Of a stretch of DNA of 64,000 bases, positions 1 through 12,053 are shown piece after piece. Both the position numbers and the translations under genes were made by a program. Source of the DNA: Monoplex corrugatus (Eukaryota > Mollusca > Gastropoda > Littorinimorpha > Ranellidae); assembly GCA_030674185.1 (NCBI GenBank), contig CM060312.1:24818961-24882960 (forward strand), read 5' to 3'. Numbering within the stretch: position 1 is the stretch's first letter; every line of letters starts with the position of its first letter. The notes beneath the pieces are model-generated. The model saw only the letters and a list, made by a program, of their open reading frames with translations, was not told the origin of the DNA and made no database searches.

Positions 1-655
1 TTAATACAAATAATTATTACACTGCGGTTATTTGTAGCTGCCTTTCCAGTGAGACGATAAACTAGACGATAAACCAAACTCCCATGTGCGGCACACCTGA
101 AAGAACCCGAGCCAACGAAAGAGCCGTCTGTGGCAAAGTTATATTGAAAAGTCTTTTGGTACAGGTAAAAGAAGAAAAAAACTCGCTTACAGAAAAACAG
201 AGAGAGAGAGAGAAAAAGATCAAATGGTGGCGCTGTATCGTGGTGACATACTCTCTGGGTTAGTCAGCAGCCCAAATTTTATACAGAAAATTTTTTTTAT
301 TTTTTTTTAGCCAGCAGCCCAGATTTTATACAGAATTTTTTTTTTTAAGTCAGCGGCCCAAATTTTATACAGAAAAATTTGTTTTGACAAAAATACACAG
401 ACGGACGATATATCTCGGCCATTATTGTTGGCAACATATACGAGGGTTCGTGCAAATGGCGTGCAGCAGGAATTGCATCATGTCAGGTCCTGACAGTTTG
501 CACGTGCACTGCTCGCGCTGACAGCGCGTGACATTTGGAAGGCATGCCGTGATTGGATGGACGCCAAGACTGCTAACAACGCGGCCACGGTCCCTTCGTT
601 GTTTGATCGCTTTACTGATCCCGTGGGAGAAGCTTCAAAATGTTAACCTTTGTGT
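1..655. other. Non-coding flank, no gene seen
   Basis: No exon or recognisable protein is visible. The stretch holds a short AG run near 198-216 and a three-copy tandem repeat at 264-386. The rest is unassigned sequence leading into a LINE fragment. The small open frames here show no family resemblance. Confidence 0.6.
264..386. repeat. Short tandem repeat, 3 copies of ~40 bp
   Basis: Three consecutive copies share the core CAGC(A/G)GCCCAAATTTTATA followed by CAGAA and a T-rich spacer. They start near 264, 311 and 347. Copies differ mainly in T-run length. Direct sequence observation. Confidence 0.8.
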
Positions 656-1219
656 ATTCCCACTGGGAAACGCTGGAAATAGCCAGCAGATTCGACCTTG
701 CCAAAAAAGCATTTAAGAAGATGAAAGGCATTCGTACAAAAAAATGCTTATCAATTAACATCAGGAAGAGAGTTCTTGAATGTTACATAGAACCGATAAT
801 GTTATACGGTTTGTGAGGCGTGGACAGTCAACAAGCAAAGCCTTAACACGATTGAGGCAGCCGAGATGTGGTTTCTAAGAAGAATGTTGAGAGTTCCATG
901 GACGGCAAAGAAAACAAACGAGACAGTCTTGATGGCGGCAGACACAAGAAGATGATTGATAAAGAAGATTAGGAAAAGACAAGCAACATTTAAAAGCCAT
1001 TTTATGAGGAAACGGGAATTAGAGCACCTGGACACAACAGGAAAGCTGGAAGGAAAGAGAACACCAAGTAGACCCAGGGAGAAAATATTGGACAGACTCA
1101 CAGGGTGGCTGAGGGCGGACAGGGTGGAAGATGTATTTGCAGCAACAAGGGATACCGGTAGATGCATATGGAGGGCCATGATCGCCAATGCCATGCGGCA
1201 GGGCACATGATGATGATGA
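656..1219 (+). mobile_element. LINE 3' fragment, endonuclease-RT family with GAT tail
   Basis: This is the degenerate C-terminal coding part of a non-LTR retrotransposon. Conceptual translation gives RKRQATF.SHFMRK, then a GKLEGKRTPSRPREKILD block, then IANAMRQGT. Upstream pieces ([18 protein letters not shown]) are in other frames with stops. The 3' end runs directly into TGATGATGATGA, the kind of simple-repeat tail seen on RTE-like LINEs. Four further copies of the same 3' segment occur in the window (7437, 19855, 30837, 43640). It is a dead, 5'-truncated copy. The clade is uncertain. Confidence 0.85.
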
Positions 1220-1584
1220 AGATTTCGAAGGCTCTTGCGAAATGTTCAGAAAGCTAATTTCACTGACATCGAACAGATAGAAAATTCATTTACACAACCT
1301 GTAATGTGAGTCCAACATAATTTCAGAGAAACAGTAGGCAACTTACCTCACTGCCACTGCTGATGACACGTCTATGTCCACTGTTACAGACCACTGTCAC
1401 ATTGAGGTTTGTTTTGTTTTGTTTTTCGCTGTCACTGACACTGTTACAGTTATATCGCTGACTGTCACCACTCAGTGAAATCTGATACACACCAGGCATG
1501 CACACTTTTCGTCAGGTCAACAACCCCTCAGCAACGTTACAGACTGTGACCCTTTTACTGAATTAGAGAACACGCTTTCCCAAT

Positions 1585-2845
1585 TTTCCGACTGAAATTA
1601 AAGTACACGTTTCGTTTTATCCCGGTTGAAATTAAAGTACACGTTTCACTATATCCCGACTGAAATTAAAGAACCAGTACATGTTTCACTATATCCCAAC
1701 TGAAATTAAAGTACACGTTTCACAATATCCCGACCGAAATTAAAGTACACGTTTCAATATCCCGACTGAAATTAAAGTACACACATCACTATATCCCGAC
1801 TGAAATTAAAGTACACACATCACTATATCCCGACTGAACTTAAAGTACACACATCACTATATCCCGACTGAAATTAAAGTACACACATCACTATATCCGA
1901 CTGAAATTAAAGTACACACATCACTATATCCCGACTGAAATTAAAGTGCACACATCACTATATCCCGACTGAAATTAAAGTACACGTTTCACAATATCCC
2001 GACTGAAATTAAAGTGCACACATCACTATATCCCGACTGAAATTAAAGTACACGTTTCACAATATCCCGACTGAATTAAAGTGCACACATCACTATATCC
2101 CGACTGAAATTAAAGTACACGTTTCGCTATATCCCAGTTGAAATTAAAGTACACGTTTCACAATATCCCGACTGAAATTAAAGTGCACACATCACTATAT
2201 CCCGACTGAAATTAAAGTACACGTTTCGCTATATCCCAGTTGAAATTAAAGTACACGTTTCACAATATCCTGACTGAAATTAAAGTACACGTTCCACTAT
2301 ATCCCAGTTGAAATTAAAGTACACGTTTCACAATATCCTGACTGAAATTAAAGTACACGTTCCACTATATCCCAGTTGAAATTGAAGTACACGTTTCACA
2401 ATATCCTGACTGAAATTAAAGTACACGTTCCACTATATCCTAATCGAAATGAAAATACACGTCTCACTATATCCCAGTTGAAATTAAAGTACACGTTTCA
2501 CTACATCCCGACTGAAATTAAAATAGATTGTATCCCGATTGAAATTGAATTATATATTTCACTGTATCCCGACGGAAATTAAAGTACACGTTTCACTATA
2601 TCCCGACGGAAATTAAAGTACACGTTTCACTATATCCGACGGAAATTAAAGTACACGTTCACTATATCCCGACGGAAATTAAAGTACACGTTTCACTATA
2701 TCCCGACGGAAATTAAAGTACACGTTTCACTATATCCCGACCAAAATTAAAGCACACGTTTCACTATATCCCGACCAAAATTAAAGCACACGTTTCGCTA
2801 TATCCCGATCGAAATCATAAAGTATACGTTTCACTATATCCTGAC
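1585..2845. repeat. Minisatellite, 34-bp unit, ~37 copies
   Basis: The unit of about 34 bp contains ATTAAAGTACACGTTTCACT followed by ATATCCCGACTGAA. Sub-variants cluster along the array: ACACATCAC replaces the CGTTTCAC block around 1780-2100, CAGTTGAA units lie in the middle, and CGACGGAA units lie at the right. This implies local block amplification. Flanking segments at 1278-1326 and 3066-3114 are similar to each other. Any open frame here is just the repeat read through. Confidence 0.95.
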
Positions 2846-3561
2846 TAAAGTGAAGTATGGGTTACCAACATCTGACTTCGTCTGTCCCGATTCTGTCTTA
2901 AAAACCAAATACTCTTTTCTTCCGTGCCTGGCAAAAGCCACGTTCTTTAGTGCACAAAATCTGAGAATAACCAAACTTTCTACCGAGTCAAAAGATCGGC
3001 AAATTGAGAAAACCCCTCAGCACAGAATGCAGAACTTCTGCGTTGTTGTCAAAAAGTCGAATGGATAGAAAATTCATGTACACAAACTGGTATGTGAGCC
3101 CAACGTAATTTCAGTTTCAGTTTCAGGCGATACAGTTATCGCCTCTCTGCCAGCTTATGCTCCTTCTTAAACCAGGTGATCTTTTCTGTTTGGCAAAAGT
3201 CACGTTCATTTTGTACACAGAATTTGAACAGATCTCGAAATTTTGTTCTGCAGTCAAAAGTCGACAAGCAAAGAAACCTCACATAACAGGACAGTAGATC
3301 CACCATACACGCAAATGAAAAGTCTACTCGTTTATCTACTTCACTTAAAACTAGACGCTTTTCTTCTACCTGTCAAGTACCTCGTATCATGCAAAACTTA
3401 GTAGGCTTGCGCTACAGTCAAAAACTCCACATATACAGATACCTCGTCAGCACAAACGGAGGGTAGGGCGGATCCAACATAGATGTTGCATATACCAGCC
3501 ACCTCGTGTTTCTGTTTTAAATCAAAGGTATATTCTGTATCCCCGCCTGTCAAAAGTCACT

Positions 3562-3597
<36 letters not shown>

Positions 3598-4260
3598 CGT
3601 AAAGTTAAGAAATGCCTTGCAAAATCTACTGCGAAAGTAAGATCGCCGACACACAGGACAGTGGGCCTATCAAGGCGATATAATGTTTCACTTGCAAGCC
3701 AACGCGCGGTTTTGTTTTGTTTTGTTTTGTTTTTGTTTTGTTTTGTTTTTATAAATGTTTCCCAGCCTGCCTAAAGTCACCTGCCTAAAGTCACATTAAT
3801 TCATAAAGCATGAAAGGTTTCATACTGTGTTGCAAACAAAAAGCCGAATCAAAAACGCAGCAGAGTGGACCCACTCAACACAGAGCCAATATCAGGGCAA
3901 AAAGTGTCACAACCTCACAACTCGCCTGGCTTTTTAAGTGAGCCAGATAAGTAAACACAGCCCAGGAAAGCTCCCCTTGCTGGCCTAGTCATAGATAGCG
4001 AAGGACGGTGGCCGCTTACCCCCTCCCCCTCCCGACTGCGTCACGGAATTTGCACGCGCCAGTGAGCAGCAGGTGAAAGGTAACAGCAGAAAGCCGAAGT
4101 GAGCGTAACACGATAGGCCTACCTGATAAAGGACAGTAAGAAATCCATTACGGTACACCAAGAGACCGCCCGCGTGGTTACAATTTCTTGTCGTTCGTCT
4201 TTTCTCACCCACTGCTCCCTTCTCCACCTTCTCTGTAAGAGTTAATTAATAAGAATAATA
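2846..4260. other. Non-coding; degenerate long-period repeat
   Basis: No gene seen. Phrases such as CAAAAGTCAC, AAAGTCGA and ACAGGACAG recur every 100-200 bp between about 2925 and 3880, so this looks like an old, degenerate long-period tandem repeat. It contains TG and TTTTG microsatellites. The remainder to 4260 is unassigned. Confidence 0.5.
3564..3595. repeat. (TG)n microsatellite
   Basis: A pure TG run. A separate TTTTG run lies at about 3711-3752. Confidence 0.95.
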
Positions 4261-4289
4261 GTACATGTAGTAATAATAATGATGATAAT

Positions 4290-6056
4290 AATAATAGAAG
4301 AGATCCTAGCAAGACCCCCTACATATGAAACTTGACGACCACCCACGGAGGATGAGGTGACAGATGCAATTGCAGAATTGCAATGTGGTAAATCAGCAGG
4401 CTCCTATGGTATTCTGCCTAAGTTTTTAAAGAAGATCAACCGCTGATACGGAACTTTACCGAGTTCATTTGTACGTGCTGGGAAGATGGCTGTTTACCCC
4501 CAAGATCTGAGAAATGCCAGAATAGTGCATCTGTATAAAGGCAAAAGTGACAAGTACAACTATCATGGGATCTCCCTTTTGAGCATTGCAGGCAAGATCC
4601 TCTCCAAGGTCATCTTAAACAGGTTGAATACCCATCGTCTTGATGAGACAGTACCAGAAAGTTAGTGAGGTTTTCGCCAGAACAGAGGACAGTCAACATG
4701 ATATTCGCTGCAAGACAGATCCAAGAGAAATGTAAGAAACAAAATATGGACCACTACATCCTCTCTGTCTACCTCACCAAGGCGTTCGACACAGTGTCAC
4801 GCCCAGGGCTGTGGAACATACTTCACCGAATTGGAATCCTTCCCAAGATGGTAAAAATAATCAGATGCTTTCACAAGGGCATTAAACAAGATTAGTCAAT
4901 GACAGTGAAGCTGACGAGTTCCCCGTCACTAAAGGAGTTAAGCAAGGATGCGTTCTTGCTCCAACACTCTTCAGCTTCTTTTTTAGCATTTTTAGCATGA
5001 TGCTTCTCTTTGCCTTTAAAGACTCAGATCCATGCATCCAGATCACATACAGGACAGACAGAGGTTTCTTCAATACTCAACGCCTGAAGGCAAAGACCAG
5101 TCACTAAATCAATTGTTCGTGATCTCCTGTATGCTGATGATCGTGCTATCGTTGCCCACTCGGAGGATGACCTTCAAAGACTTACAGATTCTCTGTCTGC
5201 GGCCGCTAAGCACTGTGGACTCACAATAATCATCAAGAAGACTGAAGTTATGTTTCAACCTGCGAAAGGATCAACAGCGAAACGTGCCTGAAACAAAGAT
5301 CGACAGCAAGGTCCTTTACCACGTTGACTCCTTCACCTACCTTGGTAGCAGTCTCTCCTCTTCCAACAGTCTCAGTAAGGAAGTATCCAATCGCATCCCT
5401 AAGGCAAGTGCTTCCTATGGCAGACTCCACAAGCGCATATGGAACGAAAGGGGCTTGAAACTGGAGACGAAGTGTGCAGCATACAGAGCAGTGGTCCTGA
5501 CTGCATTGCTGTATGGATGCGAGTCCTGGATTCTCTACTATAGGCATGTCAAGCTACTAGATCAGTTTCACTCTGATGTATCTTAAACATCAAATGATAC
5601 ATCAGAGTCTCAAACGTGAATGTACTTTTACAAGCCCAGTTGCCAAGCATAGATGCACTGCTAAAATCAGTCTCAGCTAAGATGATCTGGACATCTCGTG
5701 CGCATGCAGGACGACAGGCTACCAAAGCAGCTCTTCTACAGTGAACTGACGGAGGGCCATTGACGAAGAGGATGGCCAAAGCTTCGTTACAAAAACACCT
5801 GAAAAAAATCCTTCTAGAAATGTGACATTGATGAAGAACAATGGGAAATCAAGGCCACAAACAGGCCTGAATGGAGGCAAGCTATTCGCAAGGGAACAGA
5901 AGCTTATGAAAATGGAAGACGAAGCAGCCAAGTGGAAAAGCGTGCAGTAACAAAGGCCAGAACCAACTCTGTAGAGCGTTCCATTGAGTGTCCAGTATGC
6001 GGCCGCCTGTGTGCATCAGACTTTGGCTTGAGATCCCACATGAGGGTACACAAATG
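4290..6056 (+). mobile_element. Degenerate LINE with RT and C-terminal C2H2 finger
   Basis: Successive frames give the usual order of a non-LTR retrotransposon ORF2. About 4330-4460 carries AIAELQCGKSAG.YGILPKF, about 4500-4640 carries NARIVHLYKGK and ISLLSIAGKIL, and 4770-4860 carries an RT palm A-like TKAFDTVSRPGLW. At 5300-5530 lie SFTYLGSSLSS and LLYGCESW. A terminal zinc knuckle, CPVCGRLC...LRSHMRVHK, ends at 6056 with TGA. Frames change several times and stops interrupt the protein, so it is dead. It is a different family from the GAT-tailed LINE, since the final C2H2 motif is absent there. Confidence 0.85.
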
Positions 6057-6100
6057 AAGAAAGTGCTAGGTTGGACTTTATCGACCACGATAGTCGACCA

Positions 6101-6104
6101 TATG

Positions 6105-6147
<43 letters not shown>

Positions 6148-6350
6148 TGATAATGATAATAACAATAATAGTAATTTATGGTGCTTAGTCTTAGAAAAAT
6201 CATAAGCGCTCACAATAACAGATACATACAAAAAGAAAAATGCTTTAAACAATGATAATGATAATAACAATAATAGTAATTTATGGTGCTTAGTCTTAGA
6301 AAAATCATAAGCGCTCACAATAACAGATACATACAAAAAGAAAAATGCAC
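6101..6350. repeat. (ATA)n run plus two 105-bp tandem copies
   Basis: An ATA run at about 6101-6142 is followed by two nearly identical 105-bp copies (about 6143-6247 and 6248-6350). Each starts ACAATGATAATGATAATAAC and contains GGTGCTTAGTCTTAG and AAGCGCTC. The near-identity suggests a recent duplication. Confidence 0.9.
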
Positions 6351-6399
6351 AGACCAAACAATATCAAAACCATACATTTACAAACTATGCAATTATTAC

Positions 6400-6454
6400 T
6401 CACACACACACACACATACACACACATACACACACACACACACACACAACACAT

Positions 6455-6505
<51 letters not shown>
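6400..6505. repeat. (CA)n microsatellite
   Basis: About 100 bp of CA with a few TA and CG interruptions. Confidence 0.95.
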
Positions 6506-6506
<1 letters not shown>

Positions 6507-7022
6507 GGCAGGGCAGCAAGAGTGAGATAATGACAGGAATTTCTTTTTTATCAAAATGTGAAAAAAGTAGTTTTCGGAGAGGATTTGAACGATGATAGAG
6601 AATCAGAACTGCAGAGTGACAAGAGTTTGTTCCATGAAAATGGTACGAGGAAGGAGAATGGACTCTGGCCACTGATCTTGGTACAAAAGTGAGGTATGGA
6701 GAGCGGATCGGTTTCAGATATACGAGCTCAACTGTCGTGATGGAAGTGAAGAAGTGAAGAAGATCAGCAAGATAGAACGGAGCCAGACCAGTTCAGGGAC
6801 TTAAAAGCACAGCAGAGCCAAGTTTCTAGTGAATTTGCTCTTCAATGGGGAGCCAACAAAGAGAAAGACGCAAGCGAGTGACCCGAGTGGATTTAGAGCA
6901 TCTGAAGTTTAGTCGAGCATAATTATTTTGCATTTTCTGACGTCAGAGAAAAAGATTCTGTGGATAGCCAGCAAGGAGAGAATTACCGTAATCCAGTCTT
7001 GACAGAACAAAAGCAGAAATGA

Positions 7023-7184
7023 GTGTTTGGGTGGTATCCTCAGAGAGATGATGGCGAATAGAACCAATGCAAAGAAGTGTTAGGGTGGTATCCTCAGAAA
7101 GATTATGGCGAATAGAACCATTGCGACGAAGTGTTTGGGTGCTATCCTCAGAGAGATGATGGCGAACAGAACCATTGCAACGAA
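7023..7184 (-). repeat. In-frame 54-bp (18-codon) triplication inside LINE RT
   Basis: Three tandem 54-bp units start at 7023, 7077 and 7131 on the plus strand. On the minus strand each encodes a variant of NGSIRHHLSEDTTQTL, so the normally single block between CYLELR and ISAFVLSRLDYGNSLL is present three times without breaking the frame. Confidence 0.9.
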
Positions 7185-7436
7185 GCTCCAAGTAGCAGAC
7201 ACGACAGACAGAGGAAACAAAATGTTGAAAAGAAAGTGTGTGTTCAAGTGTAACAACTAGATGGTGCACACGCAATGAGGTCTGAATGAAGCAGTTTTCC
7301 AGTTGGACAAAAGTGGGAACAGAGTCAGTGGACAAAAGTCTTCTCAGTGCAATGACAACCGTCTCGGTTTTATCATTGTTCAGCTGGTTTGTTCTTTATC
7401 ATCCATGTTTTTGAGTCTGAGATACACAACAGTGTG

Positions 7437-7770
7437 TGATCATCATCACCATCATCATCAGGTGCCCTGCCGCATGGCGTTGGCGATCATGGACATCCAT
7501 CTGTCTCTATTTCTCGTTGCCCCTAGCATCTCCCCCACCCTCCTCATCCCCAGCCACTCTGCAAGTCCGTTCAGCATTTTCTCCCTTGGTCTACCTGATG
7601 CTCTCTTTCCCTCCAGCTTTCCCGTTGTGACCTGGTGCTCCAAATCCCCCTTCCTCATAAAATGGCCTATAAATGTTGCCTGTCTTTTCCTAATCTTCCT
7701 TATGAGTGATATACTTGTGTCTGCCTCCATCAAGACTGTCTCGTTTGTTTTCTTATGCTGTCCATGGTGT
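7437..7770 (-). mobile_element. GAT-tailed LINE 3' fragment nested in the L2-like LINE
   Basis: Minus-strand translation gives [47 protein letters not shown] and IANAMRQGT. The 3' end is the CAT/ATC run at 7440-7460. It interrupts the older LINE between its FADD-like region and NNDKTETVV. The short GTGTGAT present at both edges (about 7434 and 7768) may be a target duplication. Confidence 0.85.
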
Positions 7771-8029
7771 GATGGATAACAAAAAGAAGCTGAGAAATAT
7801 CACATGTACAGTTGATTGTCATCAGAAAAGGAGAGGTGAGAAAGGTTATGATGGGCAACAATGTCAGAGATTGGGTGTGTATAAAAAACAAAAAGAATGG
7901 GACCCAACACGGTTCCCTGAGGGACTCTTTACTGCAAGGCGGCTGGAGAAGTAGACCATTAACGGAAACAACTTGAGTGAAACCAGAGAGATATGACTGA
8001 AACCATGACTGCATTATCAACAAAGTCAA

Positions 8030-11000
8030 ATGTATGGTGAAGACGAGATAGAAAAGTAGGCCTACATGTAGATGGTGAAGACGAGATAGAAGAGTAGGCC
8101 TACATGTAGATGGTGAAGACGAGATAGAAGAGTAGGCCTACATGTAGATGGTGAAGACGAGACAGAAGAGTAGGCCTACATGTAGATGGTAAAGACGAGA
8201 CAGAAGAGTAGGCCTACATGTAGATGGTGAAGACGAGATAGAAAAGTAGGCCTACATGTAGATGGTGAAGACGAGATAGAAGAGTAGGCCTACATGTAGA
8301 TGGTGACGAGACAGAAGAGTAGGCCTACATATAGATGGTGAAGACGAGACAGAAGAGTAGGCCTACATGTAGATGGTGAAGACGAGACAGAAGAGTAGGC
8401 CTACATGTAGATGGTGAAGACGAGACAGAAGAGTAGGCCTACATGTAGATGGTGAAGACGAGATAGAAGAGTAGGCCTACATGTAGATGGTGAAGACGAG
8501 ACAGAAGAGTAGGCCTACATGTAGATGGTGAAGACGAGACAGAAGAGTAGGCCTACATGTAGATGGTGAAGACGAGACAGAAGAGTAGGCCTACATGTAG
8601 ATGGTGAAGACGAGATAGAAGAGTAGGCCTACATGTAGATGGTGAAGACGAGACAGAAAAGTAGGCCTACATGTAGATGGTGAAGACGAGACAGAAGAGT
8701 AGGCCTACATGTAGATGGTGAAGACGAGACAGAAGAGTAGGCCTACATGTAGATGGTGAAGACGAGACAGAAGAGTAGGCCTACATGTAGATGGTGAAGA
8801 CGAGATAGAAGAGTAGGCCTACATGTAGATGGTGAAGACGAGACAGAAGAGTAGGCCTACATGTAGATGGTAAAGACGAGACAGTAGAGTAGGCCTACAT
8901 GTAGATGGTGAAGACGAGACAGAAGAGTAGGCCTACATGTAGATGGTGAAGACGAGATAGAAAAGTAGGCCTACATGTAGATGGTGAAGACGAGACAGAA
9001 GAGTAGGCCTACATGTAGATGGTGAAGACGAGATAGAAGAGTAGGCCTACATGTAGATGGTAAAGACGAGACAGAAGAGTAGGCCTACATGTAGATGGTG
9101 AAGACGAGATAGAAGAGTAGGCCTACATGTAGATGGTAAAGACGAGACAGAAGAGTAGGCCTACATGTAGATGGTAAAGACGAGACAGAAGAGTAGGCCT
9201 ACATGTAGATGGTGAAGACGAGATAGAAGAGTAGGCCTACATGTAGATGGTGAAGACGAGATAGAAGAGTAGACCTACATGTAGATGGTGAAGACGAGAT
9301 AGAAGAGTAGGCCTACATGTAGATGGTGACGAGACAGAAGAGTAGGCCTCTATGTAGATGGTGAAGACGAGATAGAAGAGTAGGCCTACATGTAGATGGT
9401 GAAGACGAGACAGAAGAGTAGGCTTACATGTAGATGGTGAAGACGAGATAGAAGAGTAGGCCTACATGTAGATGGTGAAGACGAGACAGAAGAGTAGGCC
9501 TACATGTAGATGGTAAAGACGAGACAGAAGAGTAGGCCTACATGTAGATGGTGAAGACGAGATAGAAGAGTAGGCCTACATGTAGATGGTGAAGACGAGA
9601 CAGAAGAGTAGGCCTACATGTAGACGGTGAAGACGAGACAGAAAAGTAGGCCTACATGTAGATGGTAAAGACGAGACAGAAGAGTAGGCCTACATGTAGA
9701 TGGTGAAGACGAGACAGAAGAGTAGGCCTACATGTAGATGGTGAAGACGAGATAGAAGAGTAGGCCTACATGTAGATGGTGAAGACGAGACAGAAGAGTA
9801 GACCTACATGTAGATGGTGAAGACGAGATAGAAGAGTAGGCCTACATGTAGATGGTGAAGACGAGATAGAAGAGTAGGCCTACATGTAGATGGTGAAGAC
9901 GAGATAGAAGAGTAGGCCTACATGTAGATGGTGACGAGACAGAAGAGTAGGCCTATATGTAGATGGTGAAGACGAGATAGAAGAGTAGGCCTACATGTAG
10001 ATGGTGAAGACGAGATAGAAGAGTAGGCCTACATGTAGATGGTAAAGACGAGATAGAAGAGTAGGCCTACATGTAGATGGTGAAGACGAGATAGAAGAGT
10101 AGGCCTACATGTAGATGGTAAAGACGAGACAGAAGAGTAGGCCTAGATATGATGGTGAAGACGAGAGAGAGTAGGCTAATGTAGATGGTAAGCAGACAGA
10201 AGAGTAGGCCTAATGTGATGGTAAAAGAGATCAGAAAGATAGGCCTACATGTAGATGTTGAGAGATCTAAAGAGTAGGCTACATTGATGGTGAAGAGAAA
10301 GAAGGTAGGCCACATTAATGGAAGACGATGAAAAAGTAGTACAGAGATGGTAAGACAGAAGACATGACTACATGTAGATTATACAGACAGAAGTAGCAAA
10401 TGATATGGTGAAGACGAGACAGAAAGTAGGCCTACATGTAGATGGTGAAGACGAGATAGAAGAGTAGGCCTACATGTAGATGGTGAAGACGAGATAGAAG
10501 AGTAGGCCTACATTAGATGGTAAGACGAGACAGAAGAGTAGGCCTACATGTAGATGGTGAAAGACGAGACAGAAGAGTAGGCCTACATGTAGATGGTGAA
10601 GACGAGACAGAAAGTAGGCCTACATGTAGATGGTAAGACGAGATAGAAGAGTAGGCCTACATGTAGATGGTGAAGACGAGATAGAAGAGTAGGCCTACAT
10701 ATAGATGGTGAAGACGAGATAGAAAAGTAGGCCTACATGTAGATGGTGAAGACGAGACAGAAGAGTAGGCCTACATGTAGATGGTGAAGACGAGATAGAA
10801 AAGTAGGCCTAATATAGATGGTGAAGACGAGATAGAAGAGTAGGCCTACATATAGATGGTGAAGACGAGATAGAAGAGTAGGCCTACATATAGATGGTGA
10901 AGACGAGATAGAAAAGTAGGCCTACATGTAGATGGTAAAGACGAGACAGAAGAGTAGGCCTACATGTAGATGGTAAAGACGATAGAAGAGTAGGCCTACA

Positions 11001-12053
11001 TGTAGATGGTGAAGACGAGACAGAAGAGTAGGCCTACATGTAGATGGTGAAGACGAGATAGAAAAGTAGGCCTACATGTAGATGGTAAAGACGAGATAGA
11101 AGAGTAGGCCTACATATAGATGGTGAAGACGAGACCGAAGAGTAGACCTACATGTAGATGGTGAAGACGAGACAGAAGAGTAGGCCTACATGTAGATGGT
11201 GAAGACGAGACAGAAAGTTAGGCCTACATGTAGATGGTAAAGACGAGATAGAAAAGTAGGCCTACATGTAGATGGTAAAGACGAGACAGAAAAGTAGGCC
11301 TACATGTAGATGGTGAAGACGAGATAGAAAAGTAGGCCTACATGTAGATGGTGAAGACGAGATAGAAGAGTAGGCCTACATGTAGATGGTGAAGACGAGA
11401 CAGAAGAGTAGGCCTACATGTAGATGTGTAAAGACGAGACAGAAGAGTAGGCCTACATATAGATGGTGAAGACGAGATAGAAGAGTAGGCCTACATGTAG
11501 ATGGTGAACACGAGATAGAAGAGTAGGCCTACATGTAGATGGTGACGAGACAGAAGAGTAGGCCTACATATAGATGGTGAAGACGAGACAGAAGAGTAGG
11601 CCTACATGTAGATGGTGAAGACGAGACAGAAGAGTAGGCCTACATGTAGATGGTGAAGACGAGACAGAAGAGTAGGCCTACATGTAGATGGTGAAGACGA
11701 GATAGAAGAGTAGGCCTACATGTAGATGGTGAAGACGAGACAGAAGAGTAGGCCTACATGTAGATGGTGAAGACGAGACAGAAGAGTAGGCCTACATGTA
11801 GATGGTGAAGACGAGACAGAAGAGTAGGCCTACATGTAGATGGTGAAGACGAGATAGAAGAGTAGGCCTACATGTAGATGGTGAAGACGAGACAGAAAAG
11901 TAGGCCTACATGTAGATGGTGAAGACGAGACAGAAGAGTAGGCCTACATGTAGATGGTGAAGACGAGACAGAAGAGTAGGCCTACATGTAGATGGTGAAG
12001 ACGAGACAGAAGAGTAGGCCTACATGTAGATGGTGAAGACGAGATAGAAGAGT
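8030..12053. repeat. 4-kb minisatellite, 38-bp unit, ~106 copies
   Basis: The unit of 38 bp is ATGGTGAAGACGAGATAGAA + GAGTA + GGCCTACATGTAG. Variants are A(C/T)AG, AA/GA, GTG/GTA, and a 3-bp deletion form (GGTGACGAG) giving 35-bp units. The 25-bp part is identical to the LINE RT segment that flanks both edges. The 13-bp part contains the palindromes TAGGCCTA and CTACATGTAG. A block of 14 variant units at 8301-8830 recurs in the same order at 11540-12052. Units at about 10140-10400 carry many single-base losses. Confidence 0.97.

Noticed and set aside
802..1206. A minus-strand 134-codon protein overlapping the first LINE fragment (and its relatives at 20001-20543 and 31032-31307)
   Set aside because: They are the antisense strand of the LINE C-terminus, open by chance in several copies because the copies are related.
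6305..6672. Cys/Val and Thr/His repeat proteins encoded by CA/TG runs (also at 14140, 40358, 44750, 62317)
   Set aside because: They are microsatellites read in frame. No splice or promoter context.
8030..12053. CRISPR-like array of regular repeats
   Set aside because: Units are contiguous without unique spacers, in an animal genome, and derive from a LINE. It is a minisatellite.
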